A stretch of 64,000 nucleotides of DNA from Limanda limanda. Lineage: Eukaryota; Chordata; Actinopteri; Pleuronectiformes; Pleuronectidae. Made by a program: the position numbers and the translations under genes. The stretch spans positions 11,317,393 to 11,381,392 of the forward strand of contig NC_083656.1 in NCBI RefSeq assembly GCF_963576545.1. Direction: 5' to 3'. This document shows, in pieces, positions 38,926 to 53,985 of this stretch. The notes under the pieces were generated by a model. The model was not told the origin of the DNA and made no database searches. It saw only the letters and a list, made by a program, of their open reading frames with translations. The stretch's first letter is position 1. Every line of letters starts with the position of its first letter.

Positions 38926-39870
38926 CAACTTGAAGTAAAAGTCGCTTTTCAAACTCATATTGTAATAGAATTAAATATAAACATCGTATTTTTTTCATCA
39001 TGTGCTGTAGCTGCAATATCACTTTATTATTTCATTACCAATATAACTTCTAATAATATTATGTACATTCTTTTGTAAATAATCATGTACGATACTTACT
39101 TGTCTGTTCTCATTTCCCAATGTACTTTTTCAATAACATTTTTTGCTAGTTTTTAGTCAATTCTCTATTTTTATATTCGTCTAACTTATCTTATTGTTGC
39201 TGATTATATAATAACTGGTGCCCTGTCACTCCTCATTACTTGATATTTTTATAGATAACTTATTTTTCAGGGTATTATATAATTCTCTGTTATTGAGCAA
39301 GATCTGGCACAAGATTATCTCATCTCATCTCATCTCATCTCATCTTATCTTATCTTTTCTTATCTGGGATTGGTGCTAGTATGACCCTCAAAGGATAAGC
39401 GGTAGAAAATAGATGAATGGATGGATGGAGTCCACCTACTCCTTCCATCTCAGTCAGTCTTCATTGTTAGTGCTAAATGTAAAGATCCACAATTTCCAGT
39501 TTACACATGGCTGTTCATACTCTTGTGCTGGTTTCCTGGATCCTCTGAGGCCCAGAAGCTGCGTTCATACCCTAACACTTCATCAGCTGACTCTCTGACT
39601 GACACACACGTTTCAGTTTGTCCCTGTGTGTGTGTGCACTGTTTCACAAAAGGGGTGTGAAGCGGGTCTGTGAAAGCGATTCTTCATCCATCTGTAGTGT
39701 GAGGTTGTCTGGATCATCTGTATCTGTGCCCGCTGTCGGATCAGAGTCACGACAGGCTGACGTTCTCCCTTCAGGTTTCACTTCGCTCTGACAAATGATG
39801 CAGTGCCGCTGATGGAGCGGTCAGTGCCTTTTATTCACTAATCTCAAAAAGCCATCCAGCCATATAAAGA

Positions 39871-42100
39871 AAAACACAGTGTGTGCGTTGTGCAGACACA
39901 TCTTTTATTTTGTTTGTTTCCCATAAAAGTTTGATTACGACACAAGAGCAATCTCTTCTTGTATCAGTTTGACATTTTCTCCGAGGACGTCCTCTGACAT
40001 CATCTTGTTTTTCTATACAAGTGTAAAACAAATAGCATGGGATTAAATTGCTCCACGTTGCACTTCCATCATAATTTACGCCAGTCCACAAAGCTAACCT
40101 CTATTACCTCTCTGATAAACAAAACCAAGACATATGTTCTCTAAATTAAACTCAGGCTAAACTGATTCTAGGGATGGGTATCCTTGAAAGTGGCACCGCG
40201 AACAAAACAACCCACACACTCAGCAGAGGCGATTATAACATTTAATCACTGAGCCCTATCGCCGAGCTTTGCAGACTTCTCGCCCCAAGGTTTGATTTAC
40301 CCGCCCTCTTCTTGTGGAAAAATCTCATTCACTAGACGAATTGCTGAGCGGGCCACTCCGACCAGCGCTATAAATCATTCTTTAATCAGAGGCCTCCGAG
40401 ATTGGGCGCATACACCCGCGGGAGCAGCTCAGTGACACCTCGACTCCTCCCTGTGTGTATCCGCAGTCCTGGGAGTTTGTATCCTCTTCTGTTTGCACCT
40501 CGGGCTTGTCTGCATTTGTATCAGTCACGGGGAAACTAAGAGGGATGACCCAACCCTGCACACTCTGCTGACACCAACAACACCCAAACACTTCCACCGC
40601 TCAGAGGAGAGCGATCCCAGGGAGGAGATTACTGGTTTGGGGCCGCAAGAGGATACCCCCTCTCAGGACTGGATTAGCGGCCGAACCAAGTGGGCAAACC
40701 GCTCCATGGCCCTGGAATCCCTGGGCCTCTGAAAGGTGGAGACATACAGTTACAGTCCAGCCAGGCAGTGGGGAATGGGGAAATATCTTGATAGCACCAA
40801 CAGATGGTCAACAACTCCGATCAGAGTTTTTGTCATAACTGAAACCAAACCTTCATCCAAGGGAACTATTCTCAACACATGTGGACAATCCACTTTGGTC
40901 GTTTGTTATTTTCCCCAGTGGATCAAGTTGTGTTCCAGGATCAAGAGCGTTTCCTCTGTCGAGTCGTACTTGATAAAAATAGTAGCTATGAAACATTAAT
41001 TCATATAAATGTATTAATGCAGAGTAGAGTTCAATGCTAGTACAACAACCACGACAGTGACAGAAAGATAGATGTGGAAATGTTAATAATAGGGTTTATG
41101 TGATTTGGATTTTTTTTAATTAATCAAGCATCATTTAAAAAAGAATGTGTTTTACTCAAATTCTAAAATATATCAAAATGAATCTGAAAAATGTATGATA
41201 GATTACAAGAAATAAGGGAGATTTGAGGATGTGTTTCGTCTGTAAGTTCTTACCTGTCAAGTTCTCTTGTTCTAAACATGTCTCAACCACATGTGTAAAA
41301 AAGTGTTTTAATCACAGGTTTTGCTTCATGCTCATGTGAAAATATTAATATCATATAGATGCAGTCAAAAGTTCTCTGCTTTCATTTTTATTCACATTTG
41401 AGATTCTGAAACAATTAGTTCATGGTATATTGTAGAAACTATTTAATATAATATAAGTAGTTTTGGATGCCATAATAAAAGAGCAGCGGACTTTGCCTTT
41501 CATTTTCCTCAAAAATTCCACAGTAAAATCTTCTGAAACTTAAACAAACAGATAGTCGGGGTCAAGAGTGAGGAGAAATATCTTGTCACCTCTCAAGGGT
41601 TTTTTTAAAGAAATTATTTTACGAAGTTGTGGACGTTTTTCCCTCCTTAAAGGGATAGTTCACCCAAAAATGAAAAATCTATCATTATCTAGTCACCACT
41701 GTGCCCATGGAGGTGGTGGGTGAAGTGTTTGAGTTCACAAAACACTTCTGGAGTTTCAGGGGTAAACAGCGTTGCAGCCAAATCCAATACAAAACAAAAG
41801 CAGGTGGATATCAGCTGAGATTTGGGCTTACAACAAGGTGTAAATGACGATGTTTCCAGTCTGTCATGTAGCCTACGTATGTGTGAAACATGCATATCTT
41901 TTGCTTCTTGTTACGTGAACATATTCAGATGTTGAATTCCCCCTAAATGTGGATGAAAATCAGGCTTGTGGACTCATCTCGCCTGCTTCCTGAGGGTGAA
42001 GTCAGATCTCTGAGAGAGAGGAGAGAGAGAGAGAGAGGGAGAGAGCTGGATACTTTCCCACCTCTCAGTTGCAAAGATGCTCTGACGTCACCGTGGTGAA
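39871..42100. other. Non-coding interval before hs3st2
   Basis: No credible gene. It holds an AT-rich central part, one copy of a dispersed repeat at 41650-41790 and a GA-rich tract at about 42010-42046 just upstream of the hs3st2 5' region. Confidence 0.5.
41650..41790 (+). repeat. Dispersed repeat, 'agttcacccaaaaatgaaaa' family, copy 1
   Basis: Shares the opening motif, 'ggtgggtgaagtgtttgag', 'caggggtaaacagc' and 'ttgcagccaaatccaatac' with 60130-60272 in the same orientation. The opening motif is very common in teleost genomes. Confidence 0.65.
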
Positions 42101-42281
42101 GTATCTCTCTGTCTCTCGGCAGTTCTGGAGCTGACAGTGCGCTGGAGCCAACGGAGAGAGCGCGCTCCTCTTGCGCCATGGAGACGTCCGGGAGTTCTGG
42201 AGCAGGAGGACGTCGGTGCGCCAGGGATTCATGTTCCCTCACCGACCAGAGGACACGCGTGGACTGTGATGCTGAGGATGA

Positions 42282-46847
<4,566 letters not shown>

Positions 46848-46965
46848 CGTTTTCTTTTTAAATAGTGCAAGAAAAATACAGTATTATATCACAGCTAACT
46901 ATCAGCAGTCTGCAGACAATTTGTGCAAAACAGCAAACGCAGTATTATTCTTTTTAAAGAACACC

Positions 46966-46971
46966 AATAAA
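46966..46971 (+). terminator. hs3st2: Poly(A) signal of hs3st2
   Basis: AATAAA about 120 bases after the stop codon, the first in the expected orientation. A longer 3' UTR is possible. Confidence 0.5.
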
Positions 46972-47169
46972 AAATTAAATATGAGATGACATTGCTTTTT
47001 TGCACTTGCACGATCGGGGGGCCAGCCGCCATCCTCGGCGTCCTGTTTGTCGCTAGATATAGACATCATTTCAGCTTCAGGATCACATGATTTCTCCTCC
47101 TGTTACTGTGGATTGCTGCTGACTAGATCCCCCCGTTTGCTGACTCGTTTGTTGAAAAAAGAGAACGAA

Positions 47170-47172
<3 letters not shown>

Positions 47173-47214
<42 letters not shown>
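47173..47214. repeat. (GA)n microsatellite
   Basis: Pure GA dinucleotides. Confidence 0.9.
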
Positions 47215-47219
<5 letters not shown>

Positions 47220-48359
47220 CAGGGAACGGGATTAGTTCCTCTCGAAAAAACCTGCTTCACTAATCAAGGCAGGGGTTTGAAAGCAAGACCTTGGAAAATG
47301 TCAGCGAAGTCTTCAGGGAGAGCGGAATTAAGCTGCAGCACTGTGGTGGTAAATCCAAAGTGTAAAGCCATAACACAAGTGTGACCCACCTAATGTTCCT
47401 AACCGTTGGTCTCATCAGTTTCTATACGGAGCGAAAAAGATCCGTGTTTTTTTTTTCTTTTTCATACATGCTATTGCGAGCGGAACCTCACTTTGTATTC
47501 TGTGCTCACGTCTGGAGAAATCCATGTTTATATTTTTGCTACAAAAGGTATTTAATCACGGCCTTACCCACAATGCTCGTCCATGAACGCCCATTAAATG
47601 AAAGAGATGCACAAATACAATCGTGAAATAATGAGTCTGTCTCCTGTGGATTCTGGACCTTGTAACATTCATGCTGATTCCATTTTTTAAAAAAAATCCT
47701 TTTAAGCCCTTCTTTTGCTTGAATTCCACAAAAAAATCAAAGAATGTTTCATGAAACTGACAAATTGACGTCATTACTCAACCTCTGGGAAAGCGGCTGC
47801 GTTTGTGCCGCACCCCCCCACCCTCCTCACCAGCAAAAAAAATGTGCTCCTGGACAGATTAGACTGCTGTGACACTTTTCATATCTGTCACCTGCGTCGC
47901 CAGTGAAAACCTCCGAGGTTTATTGCATCCTGTGTAAGGTTTGTTGCGTCGCCTCGCTTGCAGTTGGCCGACGAGTGGGTGGAGGTGTGAGGAATTTCAA
48001 TCACTTTCTCAGAGACAAAGCAGGGAACACCTCGTCGTGGCAGGTTATCAAACAGATCCTGGGACTGAGCGTCGCACGATTGCGGCGAAAAAGTTTGGAT
48101 TTGCCGACACGATGTGAATACTAAAGGGAGAATATCTGAGCTCCAGCCAGACTGATGCTCGGCTGCAGGAAGAACCCTCTGTGATGTATGAAGGAGATAT
48201 TATGGGAGATTTTATGAACTGAGGCAGTGTGTGGTGAGTAATTGAGCCCCTCAGATTCAATATCGCACAAGTTGATGAGATGAAGAAGATTTTGGAACAT
48301 AAGGATTTATTACATTTATTATATGGGATGCTAATTATCATGCTGGTTTGGTGCACAGT

Positions 48360-48620
48360 TATGCAAGTCAAGTCAGATTTATTGAGAAAGCACATTAAAA
48401 ACAACAGGAGTTGAGAGCTTTACAATCAGGGGCAAAGGAAAGCAATGGATTAAAGTTAGAGAGTTCATTGTAAGAAATAAGGTTTGTAGGAAAGACAATT
48501 TAAAGGCCAAAAAGATAAATTAAAAAAAGACATGAATAAAGTAGAATAATGAAAGGCATTAGCCGGGTTCAAAACAGACTTAAGATGAATTAAAAGCCAG
48601 ATTAAAAAAGGGAACACTTT
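48360..48620 (+). repeat. Old dispersed repeat, 'agtcagatttattgagaaagcaca' type
   Basis: The opening 'gtcaagtcagatttattg..agcacattaaaaacaac' and the A-rich continuation match a pattern common in teleost genomes. Non-coding. Confidence 0.45.
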
Positions 48621-48824
48621 AGAGACAATTGGTTTAGAAATAAGATGTAATGACTTTGTGTTTAAGACTTAGAAATAAAATTCAAGAACTTTCTGAGTCT
48701 CTGATTAAGTCAAAATTATAGCGTGAAGTTATATTGTTCCTGGGAAACAATGCAAGAAGGATGGGAAAGAGTTGTTGATATTGAAATCATATTTTACTAC
48801 TTTCCCTTTAAGGGTTACGTGAGG

Positions 48825-49270
48825 GAACTGATCCCAGCGGACACTGGGCGAGAGGCGGGTTACACCCTGGACATGTCACCGGTCATAGAACCAACAAACA
48901 GAGACAAACAACCACTCACACTCACACACTACAGTCAGTTGTGATCAGGAAACACTTTTGTAGTAAATAGTGACAGCACGAAGATGGGACGTCTCATGGC
49001 TGCTTCTGGAGGGAGACGACCGGGAGTGGAGGCGGTGCAGGGGTGGAACTGGACTCTGAACACGGAACTGAACTGACAGCGAGAAGACTGGAGGGTGAGA
49101 GAGAACATTGCAAACATTGATGGCTTACGGGTGATTGGCTCAAGGGCGAGCGTGTGTGGCAGTGACTGGGTGAGAAGTGAGAATGAGCTGGTGGAGCCTA
49201 GAGATAGCTCCAACTGTGCATGTGACTTTGGTGGCTGGACCCTGGGAACCACTGGGCCACCGTGCCGCCC
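48825..49270 (+). repeat. Old dispersed repeat with 'gacactgggcgagaggcggg' core
   Basis: It contains the core followed by 'tacaccctggacatgtcacc', a CA-rich 'cacacactcacac' part and an end 'ccactgggccaccgtgccgccc'. This order is a familiar signature of abundant fish interspersed repeats. The family name is not assigned. Confidence 0.5.
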
Positions 49271-50524
49271 AATGATTTACCTCACACACAATTTATTTTG
49301 AAATGCTTCCCTTTACAAAATCAAGTAATAACATTGGAAACGTATAAGTAGGGTGCCAGGAAACCATGAAATTGTTATTGTGAGTACTTTTCTGGATCCA
49401 TCTGACAACAACAGCTGATTGAAAGACACCAAAGAAGTGCAAATTCATTTGTGGCACACTTATCAGAAACTCTGCAAATTACAACTCTGTAAATACAAAA
49501 ACTGAGGTTATGGACATTATTTTTCGGTGACACCACTTTGATCCGAACAGTGAAAACTGGATTACAGTGTTAGGTCGGGGGCAGTAAAACAAAGTGGTTA
49601 CAGAGTGTGTGGGCTGTAATGGACTGTGTACTCATTCAATTTATTGTGGGTAACCTTTAGTTCCGCTTCCCGTCCAATCATAATTGCCTCCTTTACCCAG
49701 TAAGTATTTAATCGGAGTCTCTTAGCACAAAATATTTACTCTGTAACTATTCTTTGCACTTTAAAATTGTCGCTCCTCACAAACAGCAGAAAGAAATTAA
49801 ATAAATCAATCTCAAGAAATTGAGATCCTACACAAGGGTAGGCTGATGCATGGACGGTACATATTGATTAGATATTCCCTGAAAGAGACAGAGGAGCACA
49901 GACTTACTCAGCGTCTTTATCTGCATCCGTCACAATAGATGTTAAAACACTGTGACTCTGAGCGTCTGTTTTCTTAAGTCATAATGCTCATTAATTGCGC
50001 TTCTCGCTCGCGGCGGAAATGTGGGACACGTCGCTCCTCTCGCTGTTATCTCCATACCTCAGAAGTCTGCTGCCACTTTTATCTGTTGGAATGCTGCTTC
50101 ATCTGAGGCCTCTCTTGAAATTTGCATGTAGCAGAGTACACTGGGCTTTGAAGAAGTGTTGCTGTTTGACATGGTGATAGAGGGAAGCCGAGCCGCAGGA
50201 AGTCTTGAAAAGCCACTCGCGTGTTCCGGCTCCTTGTTCTTCCCCACTCGTCTGCAAATGGTTACAGTGCGTTGTTAAAGAAAAGAGAAGGAAAAAATGA
50301 TAAAAGATGTTCTACTCTGTGTGACCCTGTCTCAGCCCAGACGTCTGACTATGTTCTTTTTCTTTCTCTCTCTCTCTCCACGCAGCTTCTCTCTCACTCT
50401 CTCCTCATCCTAGCATTCATTAAACTCATGCGACCTGCAGGTGGGGGGCGTAGAGGCGGCGTGGCTCTGGCCTTCTCGCCATCAAACTCGCCGGCAGCTC
50501 ATTTCTGTGGCTTGCTGGGTGTGC

Positions 50525-50535
50525 ACACACACACA

Positions 50536-50622
<87 letters not shown>
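50525..50622. repeat. Long (CA)n microsatellite
   Basis: About 95 bases of CA dinucleotides with one early gaca variant. Confidence 0.95.
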
Positions 50623-50624
<2 letters not shown>

Positions 50625-50824
50625 AGGTGAGCGTCTATCCAGTCGTCACAGTGAAGCAGCAGCAGCAGCAGCAGCTCTGTACGGTACACATGGGTCCTAA
50701 TTAGGCCTGAGGGCTGGAGAGGAGCGATCCCCGAGAACAAGCATCAGCCAGAGTCTGATTAGACTCTGCAAGTGGACGGCTCTCCAGAGATTGCTTGCGG
50801 GTCAAATCTCTCTTTCTCTTTTCT

Positions 50825-50825
<1 letters not shown>

Positions 50826-50885
<60 letters not shown>
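50826..50885. repeat. (CA)n microsatellite
   Basis: About 60 bases of pure CA, 0.2 kb from the previous array. Confidence 0.95.
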
Positions 50886-50887
<2 letters not shown>

Positions 50888-53452
50888 ATACACACACTCA
50901 GCTTTCTTTTCAAATATGAATTCCCTCAGGAGCCAAACTCATGCAAATCATGCAAACCTTTGCGTTTCGCAGCACCACGACGTGACCTATTTGCACTCCA
51001 GCTAATGAGGTGCTTGTTAAGCTTAACGAGCATTTGTTAAGACTAATGTGTCGATGAATACATCTTTTCTTGTTGTTGTTGTTGTGGAAACTAAATGATT
51101 CCCTTCAAACTGTTCCCCACGCAAGGTTACGTTTTAATTAAGGGATTTTCATATATCGTGCAACGTTATTTCATCCCCATAGAGCTGATTTGGTAATTAT
51201 CGAATGTTCAAAATACCTGAAGGAGCTGAAGGGATCAGTTAGCGTGCTGGTGATAAGCACTGGTTGTTGCTGGGACTAATAATGAAACTTCAAGGACAGA
51301 GAGCAGAGACATATTGTTCTTTTTATCTGTCACCCTCCGCAGAGAGTTTCAGAAGGAGGCTTAGAGCATTCTTGATAGTCATTTTTGAACGTTGTGATCT
51401 CATATTGATTAATGCTTAAAGCCGCAACGCTTCTTTTTTTTCTTCTTTTTATTACTAAAGGGGAGACAAATCAAAACTTAAAGAAAGTCTGCTTTTATCC
51501 AGAGCAGCAACAAAATTAAAATAACTAAATAAAATGGAGTGCGGTTGCTGAGGACAGAAGTGTTTAAATGTCACAGGGATGTTCTCCATGCTGTAATGTA
51601 GTTCATCTCCCGCAGAATCCCACTTGGTTAATGTAGCTTCAAACATTCACTCTTTTGGATTTTTAATGAGCGCTGAAATAAGATGGAAGCAGGGGCAAAG
51701 GATTTTTTCTTTTAAAAGGAACTTGTCCCCCTGAAATGTTAATATTGTGCATTATATATAATTTTTTTTTCCAATGCGGTAATGGCAACAACCGAAAAAG
51801 GAAAGAAAGAAAGGAAAAACCAAGCAAAAATTTTCATTCACGCTCTATTTAAGCTGCCCGGAATTAAAAGCGGTGCACATTCACACGGCCGCCTCCTGCA
51901 CTCTGCTCTTCACATGAGAAAGAATGAGGTTCATTGGTTTCCGAGCGAGACAGCGGCTGACACTGCAGTGGCTGCGATTCAGCCGCCTGCACCTCCTTCA
52001 GCCCTAATGCCTCAGAATAGTTTAACGTGTGCAGCAGCCGACGGGATGTCCCTGCGGTCGAAGTCACCAGTGGCTTTGGAGCCAAATTAAAGTGAAGTGC
52101 TGACAAGTGTGGCACAGTCTCAGCCACGTAACGATACATGTTCCGCAGCTATTTGCAGACAAATGTTAGAACTGCAGTCTGTGGGGACGACACTTAATAA
52201 GAGTGTGTGCATGGGACGTACTCTATTCAAGTTATGGGCTGAAGAAGTATAACTGACTTCATTTTCAGGTGAAATGGAGCCTGTGGTCTTAGTTACTTTT
52301 AATAACTGTTGGTTTTTAAAGAGATTTTTTAATTTGCATTCTGATTTGATACACGTCAACAGCCACCCACCCATCTCTTTTTAACTTGTCTCCAGCAGGA
52401 AGTGAGAGGAAGATGGCCGAGACGTGAGAATCCGCTGGGCACGCGCCCTTTCGAGATTCAGATCTGTGAAATTCCGCAAAGTCCTCCAAATTAGAAACAG
52501 TTGTTCGGTGCCATCTCCTTGTTGTCGTGTGTGTTTGTCAGACGAGCGGCTGTGTTGTCTGTGGAGCAGCTAAAGTGAGGTACAGGGCTGATTAGATTGG
52601 AGGCATCTCTCTCCCACCAGGAGATGTGTTCTAATTAGAGTGTGTGGCTCATGTCTCACCGAGGAGAATAACAAGCCTCCTCCCAAGGCTGCCTCCAGAT
52701 GAACCTCACATCCGCGGCCAACCAAAACACATCTGATGGATCAGCAACCCCTGGGCTCGAGACCCCACCTGAGTCGACACGCGGTGCATTAGGATTTTGA
52801 CGGGGAGGAGGGTGGGGGGGCGGTTGGAGCTTCTCGATGCGGGAGGCCTCACAGAGCCGGAGCAACAAGAATGGAAGCCAGCAAGGGAGAGATGCTCTGC
52901 GTGAAGGTTTTTTACTCCCAAACTGTTTTTTCAGGTAATAAACACAAATCCAAACGTTAATAATTAACAAATGGGGAATTACATCAGTGTGAGCAACCTT
53001 TGCTTTAACAGCAGAGACGGGAATGAGTTTTTATATAATGAGCAGCCTGAAAGGATGCACACACTGAACCTGGGTGACAAGTGTGTGATTTGGGAGCCCG
53101 CCTCCAGTGTGTGAAGCTACTTCAAATTACACATCAGTCTTGGTTTGCTGTGCAAAATCCTTGGCACGTATTATAGATACAAATTAATGCCATAAGAGCA
53201 ATTGACTCATGGGAAAGTGTGAGCGGAGGCTGATGAATTCGATTTAAAATGTCTCCCGGGACTGGTGAGAAAGACTAAATGCTCGACTTACAGATTTAGG
53301 CTGTGAAAACAATCAGTAAATAATGGGATACAATAATAATAGTAATAATAATAATAATTCATTCATTAATTGTGCTAATATAAATTGTTGACTTCAACTG
53401 ACTTAATTCATCTCTGAATTACCCTATTACAAGTAGGGTTCAATTATAACAT

Positions 53453-53621
53453 TGTGGCGTGCACTCATGGGTGTGTCCTCTCACCCAGTGGGTCGATGGG
53501 AAATGTAAAGTCTGTAGCTATATATACTTCCCGTATGGGGAACATGTGCCTGTTCTTCCTGACGACTGAATAAACAACAGTAAGCAGTACCTGCGTCTCT
53601 GCCTTTCCTTGTCCTGCCACA
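53453..53621 (+). repeat. 5' LTR
   Basis: 169 bases beginning TGTGG and ending CCACA. It contains a TATATATA box (53519-53526) and AATAAA (53569-53574) in the order expected for U3-R-U5. Same sequence as 57158-57326. Confidence 0.95.
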
Positions 53622-53633
53622 TTGGTGACCCCG
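53622..53633 (+). promoter_or_regulatory. Primer binding site (tRNA-Trp type)
   Basis: TGGTGACCCCG starts one base after the LTR. It is the complement of CGGGGUCACCA, the mature 3' end of animal tRNA-Trp. The match stops after 11 bases. Confidence 0.7.
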
Positions 53634-53643
53634 TTTTTTGAAC

Positions 53644-53985
53644 ATGTTCGAGGTGAAGGAGGATAGTGTCCCTTCCTCATCGGGGGAAGACGTTTTTTCT
53701 TCCCCGGCTTCCGTGGACCGTGTCTCCACGACGACCATGGCGCAGCAGCTTCCAGGATCGAACAGCTCCGCGGAGCACGTTAAGCTCCCGGAGTTTTGGC
53801 AGAACGTGGAGTCCTCGCAGTCGACGTTGGAGAACGAGGTTCCGGCAGTGACGGCTGCAGTCTCCACCCGCACACAGCGCGGCCAGCTGTGTTTCTTCCA
53901 TCAGCGCTTCGGCAGCAAGGCGCGCCGCTGCGTTCCTCCGTGCGCGTTCCAGGCACCGGGAAACGGAAGAGCCGGCGCTCGGTAG
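53644..53985 (+). CDS. Shortened Gag of the retrotransposon
   Basis: A 113-residue frame from the first ATG after the primer site. The N-terminal part contains VKLPEFWQ, like the start of Gag in related elements. The C-terminal part has a C-x2-H-x9-C-x3-C array ([16 protein letters not shown]), which matches the CHCC-type Gag motif. Related Gag proteins are several times longer, with a capsid-like region between these two parts. Here the two parts lie only about 40 residues apart, which indicates an internal in-frame loss. The pol frame is -1 relative to this frame and overlaps its end, so a -1 ribosomal frameshift is the likely route to Pol. Confidence 0.6.
   Translation: MFEVKEDSVPSSSGEDVFSSPASVDRVSTTTMAQQLPGSNSSAEHVKLPEFWQNVESSQSTLENEVPAVTAAVSTRTQRGQLCFFHQRFGSKARRCVPPCAFQAPGNGRAGAR

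Larger units (their letters stand above)
37040..39870. repeat. Tandem segmental duplication, unit B
   Basis: Counterpart of 33945-36650 in direct orientation, carrying the second copy of the small gene. It has an extra block at about 38837-38925 not found in unit A, a shorter pentamer tract and a shorter GT tract (about 39625-39637). Confidence 0.85.
46972..53452. other. Non-coding interval between hs3st2 and the retrotransposon
   Basis: No recognised gene. Contents: GA repeat at 47173-47214, old repeats at 48360-48620 and 48825-49270, long CA arrays at 50525-50622 and 50826-50885, and an ATA/ATT-rich stretch near 53327-53359. The rest appears unique, without long open frames. Confidence 0.55.

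Noticed and set aside
50221..50740. Open frames over the CA arrays at 50.5 kb
   Set aside because: Thr-His and Val-Cys runs translated from (CA)n; no independent evidence.
53796..53984. Pol starting at the 5' end of its open frame
   Set aside because: There is no ATG at the 5' end, and this part overlaps the gag frame where gag motifs are recognisable. A -1 frameshift before 53985 is more likely.
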